Part shown: piece by piece, positions 1 through 11,200 of the stretch | How positions within the stretch are numbered: position 1 is the stretch's first letter | How the letters are laid out: every line of letters starts with the position of its first letter | NCBI GenBank assembly: GCA_963281255.1 | Contig: OY725488.1 | Span: forward strand, 10,761,524-10,825,523 | Length of the DNA stretch: 64,000 nucleotides | DNA from: Aphrocallistes beatrix | Lineage: Eukaryota > Porifera > Hexactinellida > Sceptrulophora > Aphrocallistidae | Direction of reading: 5' to 3' | Program-made: the position numbers and the translations under genes | The notes under the pieces: model-generated | The model's database searches: none | What the model was told of the DNA's origin: nothing | What the model saw: the letters and a program-made list of their open reading frames with translations, nothing else

Positions 1-269
1 ACAATATCTATATGATGGCTGAGAAAATCGTTTGCAAAATTTTGTAGGTGCACCCATTTGGAAATATTTCAAGCGTTCTCTATGTGGGAAATTAGCTCAG
101 TGAATTCATGTAGTAAACAATTTCCGTAATTAAAAAATAGTCTCGTTATATGCACGTTATATATACAAATACTAGCATAACAATTCTTGAAAATTACTAA
201 TCCCGGGATTCAGAATTTGTCAATCCCGAAATCCCGGGATTGGAATTTTAGACCGGGATTAAAAACCCT
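1..269. repeat. AT-rich leader with short GGGATT-rich repeats
   Basis: No gene is visible. Around 200-262 the motif ATCCCGGGATT and variants recur in both orientations, giving short imperfect palindromes of the kind left by small inverted-repeat transposons. A comparable but cleaner hairpin built on CCCGTCCCGG lies at 44703-44773. Confidence 0.4.
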
Positions 270-1525
270 ACAAGCAAAGCTAAATAGCGCGCTTAATTCG
301 CTTAGCGGGAATCACTGATTCAGACATTTCTAACTCTAAATTCAGCCAAATTGGTTACATTTTTATAATAAGAACACTGAATTATTTGAATAGCGACAGA
401 AGCGAAGTGGTGGTATTTGTAGAACTATCATATATCTCAATACTAGAGTCTAGCAGTGAATGTACGTAGTAGGAATTCGTGTCTAGTTTCAGTTTGTGGT
501 GGAGTATTACAGTGCCACTCCATATGAAGACATTTCTCTGTAATTATATTCCATTAGGCGTACTGTAGAGTATATATGTGCAGATAAATTGAGCTAGCTA
601 TTCAAAAAACTACTCAACTCTAACAAACAAATCGAAACAATAAACAACTCAACTCAAAACAAAACAGTTCTAACAGGCAACATTCAGGTGAGTTGAAATG
701 AATTGAATTCCTCGTAACTGTTTATTGATACAAGTACAGTGGAACCCCGCATAACAGTCACCTCAGAATAGCGACCACCCCGATATTCCGGGAACTTTTA
801 ATTCTCTCCGGACTTCAAACAGACATTAACATTGATTTATTTCAGAATTACGACCACACAACCGTATTGAACTGATCACATGGTTTCTTTCTGAAGTTTC
901 ACAATTATGGACATTTTTCTTGGTCTCAAGGGTGACTAATTCCAGGGTTCCTCTGTAATGTGTTTTTATTGTTTATTTTGCTTTTTATTATTCACAAATA
1001 GACACAAAAAATTCTTTTTGTTTCGTTTCCAAATTGTGCTTTCGATTCAGTGAATCTGACTTTAGAATTTAAATAATAAGGCGCCCGTCCTGTCTGATAG
1101 AATAGCAATACGTCAACCGACAAAGTATTTGAACAATTGATTCTTTCCCGTACGAATAGTACTGAATTTGATCTTTCCATGAAGGACAATACATTCAAAT
1201 TCTCACAGATACTAAAAGTCTGATTTCAGATTAGAAAGCTAGGCATTCGAATTAGTCTCTGACACCTAAAAATTCTTTTGTGCACCCCAGAACCCACCTA
1301 AGTCTGAAAAACTCTATTGATCCGACTTGTCATTGCAATAAGGACGGATCCTTGTCCCGTGCACCCCCGACTAAGGTGTAATGTAAGATAAATTCTAAAT
1401 TAATGTAGGATAAATTCTAAATTTTCACGCTCAGAACACTTTCAAGTTTAGAACCATAGCGTAAAGGAGCGTCTCGCGCTCCTGAGCAAAGTGGGAGTTC
1501 CTGATCGCTTACTTCTCTGTGAATA
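270..1525 (+). repeat. 1.26-kb direct repeat, copy A
   Basis: This segment recurs almost base for base at 5011-6265 in the same orientation. Differences are small: copy A has an extra short duplication of the GATAAATTCTAAATT motif near 1385-1420, and copy B has about 20 extra bases near its start. Both copies carry the same nested pogo-like MITE. Copy A ends within a base or two of the point where the duplicated FES segment begins. The ends lack TG...CA, and no coding region was recognised inside. Confidence 0.9.
737..955. mobile_element. pogo/Tigger-like MITE in repeat copy A
   Basis: Ends are CAGTGGAACCCCGC on the left and GGTTCCTCTG on the right, an imperfect terminal inverted repeat. A TA dinucleotide abuts both ends, as expected for Tc1/mariner/pogo target duplications. 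It is about 219 bp with no coding capacity. The same insertion is present in repeat copy B, so it predates that duplication. Confidence 0.75.
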
Positions 1526-4333
1526 TTGCTGATGACCTTTGCAGTACATTTTCAATACTACTCCATGACATTGGTAGTTTACGCACTAATATGTACTGTT
1601 AGCAGAAACTGCTTAGAAAGTAGCTCCTATTGAGAATCTCAGTTCTTATTCATACAAACCAGACTAATTTTAGTTCAACTCAGTTTTTGACTTTTAAGGT
1701 CTGCGAGTTGGTGTGTTTAAGAGTGGTTAGAATACCGTTATAACTGTTCATTGGTTTCTTGAAGTACATTTGTTAGATTTCAAAACGTCATTTCTACAAA
1801 CTTATAAGAGTGATTGATCATTGTATAAATCTAATTTATTGTTCACTCTGAAAGATAATCTATTTCCCCGCTTTAGGATGTCAACTCTTGCTAACCCCCA
1901 TTCCGTACCAAAACCGCCAAAAGGGGGAGTGAATGTGTTCCTCCCCAACGGAACTTCACCTGCTCATCTCGCTTCAAATATCAAGAAACCAGCCGTCCCA
2001 CTTCCACCTCCCAAACCCCCGGCCAAACCGCCTCCGATACTCGAACCAAGTTTCGAACAACCACCGAGATCTCCACTACCGGATGTAGTCAAAAACTCCC
2101 TCAACCTTCTACCCCCTCCGTCTACCACACCCAAACACGGTGCAAAGGGAAACTATGTTTCAACTGTTGTGTCGTCAGGGGAAGGACGATCCCCGTACAT
2201 AGACTCATTTGATTCTGATCTACTCGAAGCTGCCAAGCCGAAGAAGAAAGACGAACCGAAACTGATCAATGTTCCCAGCGTAGAAGACAGAAGGTTTTCT
2301 CTGAAGAAAGTGGTAGTGAACGACTTCTCTCCTCCTGAGCCTAATTTCGGGAATAATCTGATGCACAAGCAAGGAATGGAGGTTGTCGGGAAAATGATTG
2401 ATGAAGAGCTCAGCTACTTCAAATCGTGGAGAAAGTATTTGGAAGAGCGGCTGAAGATAGAACAGAGCTACTCCAAAGCTCTCAGTGACATCCACGAGAA
2501 ACAGTCCATACAATCTCCCCTCATGGCTCCGGAGATTTACAGAGAGACGTTCACTACGTTCCCTTCCTTCATGACGACTTCCCAGACCTATCTGGAGTCT
2601 CTGTCACAAGGAGTGAACATTCTGAGTAAGGACACTCTACCCGCCATCAGGTCTCTCATCGCGAGCAAGAAATCTGTGAAAGAGCTCTACACGTCTCAGC
2701 TGAACAAGCTTGAGAAGGAGAAGCACTCGTACACACGGAAGATGGAGGACAGTCGCCGGTTGTACGGAGAGCTGTACAAAGAGGTGGACAACCAGAGGAC
2801 GAACTGCATCAACGCTGCCTCCCGCAATGCCAAGAACTGTGATAAGCTAAAGAAGGCATTCCTCGCTAAGTGCCACGACCTCGTAGAGTCGCACAATAAC
2901 TACATAATGGCACTGAAGGCATGCGACATATTCGAACAGTGGTACACGGAATCGCTGCTTCCTGTCTTCCTCAACACCTACCAGCGCATCTTCATGCTGC
3001 AGACAGACTTCTACTCCAGCTTCTACGACAACTTCGTGACCACGATGCATGGCCGTTTAGATCCCAGCGGGACAGTCATCCAGCAGCTGATGAACGCCGG
3101 GTCTACCCTGAACGGGGATCGTGAGTATGAGCAGGTGATCGCGCAGAGAGGAGGGCCTGGGATGAAGAGAACTCCGCTCGAGTACGACGAGAGACTCCCT
3201 AAGCACAAGTTCATCGAACTGCTGCCTGAACAGCTCTCGATACAGAACCGTGACGTCACGGGTAGAGTGAGGAATGACCTCAGCCACCAACTCGCGATCT
3301 TCCAGCAGAACACGAAGAGCAAACGCACCGAGCTCACCTACATGGACAAAGCCATACGGAACACGCAGGGCGGACACAAGCCTCTCTCCGGATACCCATT
3401 CGACATCAACGAGCTGTGTCGCAGCTTCGCCACCATCATGCTGGAGATGCAGACGGAGTGCTACCGACAGGAGATCTGCCAGCTGCAGCTGAAGATGGTG
3501 GAGGAAGCGCTGGGGGCTACGGACGGAGTTGACGTTGATGACTCTGACATACTCGACTCTGCATTCCATGAGCGCATGAAGGGATCCAAGACACTTGACC
3601 CAGCCGCAGTGACGCCTCCGAAGAGCGGACAGAGCGGACTGGTGCGCCGCTACAGCCTGACGGAGGTGCGGGAGAAGGCGAGCAGTACGAAGCGGCCCGC
3701 CACCCCTCCTGACGTCCACTCCCCGCGTACTGGGTCGGGGGAAGTTGTCCCCATCGAAGAGGAGCCCTGGTACTTCGGGGAGATATCGCGCGACGAGGCG
3801 GAGAAACTGCTGATCTACGACGGAGACTATCTGGTGCGCTACAGCTCTGGACAGCGAGGCTTCGTCATCTCTACGCGATGCCGAGGCGCCATCAAGCACT
3901 TCGTTGTCAAGAAAGAGAATGGAATGTACATGTTCAACAAGCAAGGGTTCATGTCCGTGCGGTCCTTGCTGGAGCACCAACAGCTGGAGAAACAGCCGCT
4001 CGTAGGCGAGTTCTATCTCCTGCGCGCCATCACTCGGAATGAAGGGGACAAGTGGGAGATCACTGAGAAGGACCTGGAGCTGATGGACAAGATCGGAAAG
4101 GGGAATTTCGGCTACGTGTACAAAGGATACATGCACTCCAGGAGCCAGCTCGTGGCTATCAAGATGTGTAAGTCAGACGCACTGACAGATCAAGACGAGT
4201 TCCTTCGAGAAGCTGACATCTTGAAGCAGTACCGTCATCCCAACATTGTCGAGTTGATCGGAGTTAGCCAGCAAGCAGAGTCCATCTACATCATCATGGA
4301 GTTGATGTCTGGCGGAGATTTCCTCACTTTCCT
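1524..4333 (+). repeat. 2.8-kb segmental duplication of the FES locus (partner 26846-29656)
   Basis: About 350 bp of upstream sequence plus the first part of the FES coding region match 26846-29656 with only scattered substitutions. Sharing of non-transcribed-looking upstream DNA, and loss of the 3' rather than the 5' part, argue for DNA-level duplication rather than a retrocopy. The match stops inside the kinase N-lobe coding sequence after the codons for FLTFL. Confidence 0.92.
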
Positions 4334-4400
4334 CGTCAACATCCCGGTTACCTATCCCTGGTTTTCCTATATCTTTCCAACTACAGTGGAACTTGGTTAA
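1878..4400 (+). pseudogene. Truncated FES-like kinase copy (F-BAR, SH2, part of kinase N-lobe)
   Basis: The reading frame is open for 840 codons from the ATG at 1878, which directly follows a splice-acceptor-like CCCCGCTTTAGG. It encodes the proline-rich N-terminus, the F-BAR domain, the SH2 domain and the start of the kinase domain (glycine loop GKGNFG and the VAIK lysine). It lacks the catalytic HRDLAARN loop, DFG and the whole C-lobe. After FLTFL the protein continues with about 21 unrelated residues and stops in a pogo-like MITE end. It differs from the full copy at 27201-30194 by only a few residues, including Leu for Phe in VELIGV and Ser for Cys in ELMSGG. If expressed it would be a kinase-dead membrane- and phosphotyrosine-binding protein; otherwise it is a young partial duplicate. 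Confidence 0.85.
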
Positions 4401-5010
4401 TACGAACACCAAGGGACGGTCGAAATCTGTTCTGATTATCCGGAATTCATATAAACCAGAGTGGTTTACATGTACAGTAGATTTTGGATATACTAGTGAT
4501 AATTCCTGGGAAATGGAATTTTAAATTATCACTATATCCAATATATCTATAGATGCCAAGTGCGGGTAACTGTGGAGGTCGTGGTACTGGGCAGTGGAGG
4601 AAGCTGTGGTATGTCAAGACTCCACACAAACTTATTGGTTACAACTAAACCCCAAGATTATGTTAATTGAGTTTAAATATATATCCTAATTTCATTGTTC
4701 TTTACTATAGTCCGAGATTTTCTTTTCCCTGGGTACCAACAATAGCTGTATATCGATATAAGGTTTTAATAATTTTCTGGGGGCAGCCCCTAGGTCCCCC
4801 CTTACCGTCGTGAGCTTTGCTCGCTCTTGATCCCCCAGGTTTTATTATATTTTTCAAAACTTGGTGGCTATTAAAATTGACATGTATGTAATACCAAATG
4901 TAGTATCTCTACTCTCCTATGTTAAGAACGTATTACCTGCTATATTAATATTTTTTTGTGCGGTTTATTCGGATAAATTGCATTATTTCACAACAAAATC
5001 GCGTTATTCA
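4401..5010. repeat. Gene-free stretch of transposon fragments
   Basis: It starts within a pogo-like end (CAGTGGAACTTGG at about 4387) that supplies the stop of the truncated FES frame. Around 4705-4850 lies a dispersed repeat containing AGTCCGAGATTTTCTTTTCC followed by a GGGGGCAGCCCC/CCCCCAGG block. Related copies are at about 7690-7830 and 46370-46440. No gene was recognised. Confidence 0.55.
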
Positions 5011-6265
5011 ACAAGCAAAGCTAAATAGCGCGCTTAACTTCGCTTAGCAGGAAACAATGATTCAGACTGCATTCCTAACTCTAAATTCAGCGCCTTTCGA
5101 TATATAAGACAAATTGGTTACATTTTTATAATAGAACACTGAATTATTTTGAATAACGACAGAACCGAAGTGGTGGTATTTGTAGAACTATCATATATCT
5201 CAATACTAGAGTCTAGCAGTGAATGTACGTAGTAGGAATTCGTGTCTAGTTTCAGTTTGTGGTGGAGTATTACAGTGCCACTCCATATGAAGACATTTCT
5301 CTGTAATCGTATTCCATTAGGCGTACTGTAGAGTATATATGTGCAGATAAATTGAGCTAGCTATTCAAGAAACTACTCAACTCTAACAAACAAATCGAAA
5401 CAATAAACAACTCAACTCAAAACAAAACAGTTCTAACACGCAACATTCAGGTGAGTTGAAATGAATTGAATTCCTCGTAACTGTTTATTGATACAAGTAC
5501 AGTGGAACCCCGCATAACGGTCACCCCAGAATAGCGACCACCCCGATATTCCGGGAACTTTTAAATTCTCTCCGGACTTCAAATAGACATTAACATTGAT
5601 TTATTTCAGAATTACGACCACACAACCGTATTGAACTGATCCATGGTTTCTTTTTAAGTTTCACAATTATGGACATTTTTCTTGGTCTCAAGGGTGACTA
5701 ATTCCAGGGTTCCTCTGTAATGTGTTTTTATTGTTTATTTTGCTTTTTATTATTCACAAATAGACACAAAAAATTCTTTTTGTTTCGTTTCCAAATTGTG
5801 CTTTCGATTCAGTGAATCTGACTTTAGAATTTAAATAATAAGGCGCCCGTCCTGTCTGATAGAATAGCAATACGTCAACCGACAAAGTATTTAAACAATT
5901 GATTATTTCCCGTACAAATAGTACTGAATTTGATCTTTCCATGAAGGACAATACATTCGAATTCTCACAGATACTAAAAGTCTGATTTCAGATTAGAAAG
6001 CTAGGCATTCGAATTAGTCTCTGACACCTAAAAATTCTTTTGTGCACCCCAGGACCCACCTAAGTCTGAAAAACTCTATAGATCCGACTTGTCATTGCAA
6101 TAAGGACGGATCCTTGTCCCGTGCACCCCCGACTAAGGTGTAATGTAAGATAAATTCTAAATTTTCACGCTCAGAACACTTTCAAGTTTAGAACCATAGC
6201 GTAAAGGAGCGTCTCGCGCTCCTGAGCAAAGTGGGAGTTCCTGATCGCTTACTTCTCTGTGAATA
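5011..6265 (+). repeat. 1.26-kb direct repeat, copy B
   Basis: Same-orientation partner of 270-1525. It ends at the same GTGAATA position, after which the flank is unrelated to that of copy A. The nested pogo-like MITE is at 5500-5717. Confidence 0.9.
5500..5717. mobile_element. pogo/Tigger-like MITE in repeat copy B
   Basis: CAGTGGAACCCCGC start and GGTTCCTCTG end, flanked by TA. It is the copy of the element at 737-955 and was duplicated along with the surrounding repeat. Confidence 0.75.
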
Positions 6266-6420
6266 AAACCGTTTAGAAAATCCTTTTATTTATGCCATAG
6301 TCCAGGATAATAAGTTGATAGATCTAGTGTGACGTGTCACGATTAATCTTATTTACACTCCTTGAACTCTAATACATATTCATAAAGGAAATATTTCTAA
6401 ATGTATTTGTTTATTCACTA

Positions 6421-6634
6421 CCGTAAACTGAGGCGACTTTGGTCCTAAGAGGTGACTTTGTCCCACAATAGCAATTTTAATAAAATATACTCAACTATTG
6501 AATCAATGTAGTCACACTGCTATATGTTGAATGAAACTCTCAATATATCCAAAGGTATTGAAACGCAATATTTCTAAGTTTGAGTATATTTTATTAAAAT
6601 TGCTATTGTGGGCCAAAGTCCCCCCAGTTTCGGG
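6421..6634. mobile_element. Tc1/mariner-type MITE with long inverted repeats
   Basis: The left end CCGTAAACTGAGGCGACTTTGG pairs with the right end CCAAAGTCCCCCCAGTTTCGGG, and both are flanked by TA. Inside, CACAATAGCAATTTTAAT and its complement extend the pairing, so most of the element folds into a hairpin around a roughly 80-bp centre. No coding region. Confidence 0.8.
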
Positions 6635-8276
6635 TATCTCGTATTTGATCCCTCTGGTTTAGTTAAAATCCTGGAATCCTGATTAGAAATTAAAATGTAG
6701 ACTAGACTTCTATCACATTCAACTATTTGTATTGAATTGTGCGATTATTGAATTCATTATACTGAATAATTGTAAATATCTCAAAGTTGATTTTATTAGT
6801 TAAAAGGCTTTGCACAGTGGTGGCACTAGAGATTTCTTCTGGAGCAGTCAAAGTGTCTTTCAATGTCACAGATATAATCGTTCTACTAACTACACTTATC
6901 TAGCATTAGCATATATACTCCTTTATTTAGAGTCATTTTGAGATGAGAGGATACTCTATAGGACCCTGAGCATGAGATAGTTTGCTAGAGTCAATAATAA
7001 AGACGTTACTCCCTAGCTATTATCACTGAGTTGTACAATGGTATATAGCGTAGTTTATAAAGCAACCATTTAATAGAAATTTATATTGTGAATGAACCTA
7101 TGCCAATCTCATGCAATTAATAGTTGAGGTCAGGTGCTGATTATTTTAGCACAAAATCGAAACATGAGAACAATCCTTGTAGTATCAAAGTTTCATCCAT
7201 TGGAAGGATTCAATTAGAACAAGGAAATTCCTACTTGATGCAGAGCATTGATAAGGTCTAGCATTTTTGTGTGCGATGTTTCTCTGTGACAGTTTGCTGT
7301 ACAGTGGAATCCACTTATTAGCAACTCGAGTTTTGCTCATAAAATGTTTTCATGAATAGATGCCACTGGTTCTGAGTGAAAAACCAGTGATTTTCAACCT
7401 TTATTGGCTGTGGCCCCTTAGCAATTATTTTTAAATTCTGTGACCCCCTTCCTATCAATCAAAATACAAAATTTATAATCCTGTGGACCACTAAGGGGTC
7501 CGTGGACCCCAGGTTGGGAATCATTGCAGTAAAATACAATATTCAGAATCGAGACTCTTAAAATCTCTGTTCAACAGTTGAGTTCTAATCTATGCTATTA
7601 TGGAAAAAAAAACTACCCCATCATTCGTTGAGAACTTAAAAATAAACAATTGTCGAGTTATATGTCCCAATTACGTTTTTATTCCACTATAGTCCGAGAT
7701 TTTCTTTTCCTTAGGTTGACAACAATACTTGTATATCGGTATTTGAGCATCTAAGATTAAACATTTGTTTCTGGGGGCCGAACCGCCCTTACCCTCGCTA
7801 GCTCTTGCCCCCCCCAGGTTTTATTTTAATCTTGGCGTCTATGCACACATCTACATATTCAAAAGTATAACTAATGCCAATGTTAGAGTGGAGTTACGTC
7901 TACATTCAAAATAGAACTAACATCTACATATGGAATAGAACTAATGCATGCACCGCTAGTGTACTATAATTATGTGAAGTCTGACTCAGTTCCGATTATT
8001 TCCGACTTGTCATTCTTCTTTTCTGATCTTGGAAATTAATGCAACTAAGCTTTTGAATGTATTTTTGATTGGAACGGTCACTTATAAATAGTTGGATTCG
8101 TTTTCAAGTTAAAAGGTATATTCAAACTTCTGATTTCTTCTTATTGTGTTCATTCGACCAGTTTAAGGTCGACGTATAAAATGCTTACATCCTAAGCGAT
8201 ATACTAAATACTCTGAATATTTTTGAGTCACATACTGTTATATATGCATTTAACTTAAAACTATTTATTTATTCTG
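6635..8276. repeat. Intergenic DNA with MITE remnants
   Basis: No gene was recognised. Contents: a pogo-like end at about 7301 (CAGTGGAATCC); a hAT-like MITE of about 140 bp at 7382-7524, with CAGTGATTTTCAACC and GGTTGGGAATCATTG ends, related to the element at 41963-42136; a dispersed repeat at 7690-7830; and short AACTAAYGC motifs at 7870-7950 resembling the fold-back repeat at the window's right end. Confidence 0.5.
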
Positions 8277-8284
8277 TTTTTTAG
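8263..8284 (+). promoter_or_regulatory. Splice acceptor directly before the NLR start codon
   Basis: A pyrimidine-rich run, TATTTATTCTGTTTTTTAG, ends exactly at the ATG of the NLR gene. It is either the end of a 5'UTR intron or a spliced-leader trans-splice site. The sequence alone cannot separate these. Confidence 0.6.
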
Positions 8285-11200
8285 ATGTTTGCACTTTCTC
8301 AACTCAAAGAACTCTCAGATAGACTGAGCAGACACGACATCCAAAAACTACACGATTCTCTATCAGTGCCATATGGTGTCTGTGATCGAGAGAGTACGGG
8401 TGCAGCTTTTCTAACATCCCTGAAAAAATGGAACAAGTTCGATCCGTTTATTTTCCACCAATCACTGTCAGCCATCCGACCAGATTTAGTAGGCGTAGCG
8501 CTTAACATTAGTTGGTTGTGTGTCGATGTGTCTGGAATGCATTCCGATCAACCATTAACAGTGAAAGGTCTTGTCCAACTTCTACAATGGGGAATATCGA
8601 TTGATAATCTACGTTTAATCCAAGCTACATTCGACTCAGAAGAGAATGAAGTTAAGTTCGATAATACAATGAAATTACTTTTGAGAAATAATGTCATAAG
8701 AAAAGATTTAGTAGCATTGTCTAAGTTACTTCTTAGTATTAAACATGACGATATTGCAGAGAAACTCCGTGCATATAAGGCAATATTTGTAAACATGTCA
8801 GACCATGAATTCGCATCCAAATTCAGAAAAGAGCTAGCACGCTTAGGAAAGCAAATACTAGAATGGGAACATTACTTGAAAGAATTCCTAGAGACACAAT
8901 TTCGAAATGTGAAACAAATGTTAGGAAACGATGACGCTGTCAGTCTCGAGAAGGTGTATGTCGATCTCACAATCCTTAAGCAAAAACCGAGACCCGTTTC
9001 ATACGAAGACGAAACAACTTATAATGAAATCGCCTATCTCAGAGCGATAGCGAACAAAGAAATCGATATAACTCCCATAGACTTTATGGAAGAAATGAAA
9101 TCCTGCGACCCGTCTAAACCTGAGATTAAATGTTTCATCGGAAACCCCGGGTGCGGAAAAACATTTCTCTGCAACAGAACGGCACTGAGATTCGGGAACA
9201 ATGAACTGTCCGAATTCTCCTACTCACTGTGCATTCCCTGCCGGAAACAAGAGTGGCACGAGATGGAGTCCTCACGAGTGGAGGCAGGTCTCCCCATCAC
9301 CACCGATTTCATCTGCGAATGGCTTCTCCTCGGTCTACCTATTGGCCCCAGCTGGACCACAGACCTGGCCAAGAACATCACAGAGACAGATGGAGAGGGA
9401 CTATTACTCATTATTGACAGCCTCGATGAATTCACGAAAGATGTCCCCTTCCAGAAAACACTTCTCTACTTCCTCCTAACCAGACAGGTCCTCACACGGT
9501 CCTTCATCCTCCTGACCAGCCGACCTGGTGCCTGGACAGACATTTCCACTTCACACCAGCTCCTCGTCACCTCCTTCTACCATGTGCTGGGATTCTCTCC
9601 TGCACAGAGAGACCTGTACTTCCAGAAACAATTCGATGATGACACCAAACTGAAGCGATGCACATGTCTCCTCGACAGATACGATGAGATGAAGCAACTG
9701 TCACTAATCCCAGTGAACGCATCCCTGTTCGCTGCCCTCCTGAAAAGTGAAGACGGTGCTCGCATCCACACCCTGACAAAGCTGTACTACGAACTGACTC
9801 TGTACCTGATTCGAAGACAACTGACACGAATGCTACTGGAAGAATTGTCGAAAGTGAGCGAAATATCCGAATTGGACAGCAACGTTTTGGAATGTCTCCA
9901 CTCAATCGGGTTTATCGCGTACCAGGGCGTGGCCTTTAGGGAGATGATCTCTGACAAAAAGGTACCGTTGCGAGTTGGTAAGGTGTTAAAGTCGAGTGAG
10001 TGTCTGGGTCTAGTTCAGGAATATGTGAAAGTGGGTAAAATGGGTATTTTCACAAAGGTGTGGGCATTCGCTCATTTGACAATTCAAGAGTTCATTGGTG
10101 CCATCTGGCTGAAGAGTTGCAGTTGGCGAGATCAGTGTCTCTCTGTTCGGTTTATCGTGCATACGAACGACGTTTTTTCAGTGTTCCGTATGGTTGTTCG
10201 ATTCTTATGTGGACTGTTATCCGACGAGTCAATGAATGTGTTCTACCTCCTATTTAAACATGTGACACCTCGCCCTGTTCCAATTCACCATCTCCCTAAG
10301 TATGTTCAACTCAAATATCAATTATTACAATACACAGGCTGGCAGGAATTCAGTGAAAAGTTCTTTCAACTGAGTGCAATGTTGTCTGAATCTGATTGCG
10401 ACTCTATTCCCAATTTCTTCCAAATGTGCAGACGTTTCATTCCTGACTCAGTCTGCTTCTACATTGAGAGTGCAGTGACTCCAAACGAGTGGATTTGTTT
10501 CGTGGAATCTTTGCCACTTTTTGAACACATCCACCTCATCCATGTGAATTCTGACTATGTCACTCCAGAACAACTCTTCGATCTATTTGAATGTATTAAG
10601 AAATGCTCCGTGAGTTGTGTAACACTTAAGTTATCCAACAAATCTAACACAGAAGTTCTCGATTATGCAAATACCATCCAACGCACTCAGTTGACTAACA
10701 CTAAGCTAAGTTTAGAACTGATAGAGTGTAATCTAACTGAAACAGAAACAGTTAAAGCCTTATCCACCTGCTCAGCCAATCAAATTCTCTCCGGACTGAG
10801 TTTAGCTTATAATGAATTCCCTCCTGACACTCTCAGTCTGCTAACCAATCAGATATCGACTTGTCATAACTTGAATTTTATGCACGATAACACCTCTGAA
10901 TGTGAAGTTCTATTTTCATGTCTTTCCTCTGCCACACACATCAATGGGTTACACCTCTATGACATTCCCACTGAATACAATCAACACATGTACTCTCTGC
11001 TACCTTCACTCACTAACCTCAGAGAAATAACTTGGTATAATACATTTGAAGGCTCCTACTCAATACTACCTCACTTAAGTCACCTCTCTACTCTCTCCTA
11101 CCTATGTATAGCTGGTGTTCAATTTACTCCTGACATCAACCTCTCTGACAGCCTTCTACAGCTGCTGCACTCAAACAAACACTCAATCAGAGTATTGGAA

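Noticed and set aside
3057-4136. Long open frame of about 359 codons antisense to the FES copy, mirrored at 28380-29303
   Set aside because: It is a shadow of the codon bias of the sense frame; it has no recognisable domain and is preserved only because the two FES copies are recent duplicates.
270-6265. Direct 1.26-kb repeats around a truncated FES segment read as the LTRs of a retrovirus that captured the kinase
   Set aside because: The repeat ends lack TG...CA, no gag, pol or primer-binding region is visible between them, and the FES segment includes upstream genomic sequence shared with the full locus. A segmental duplication fits better.
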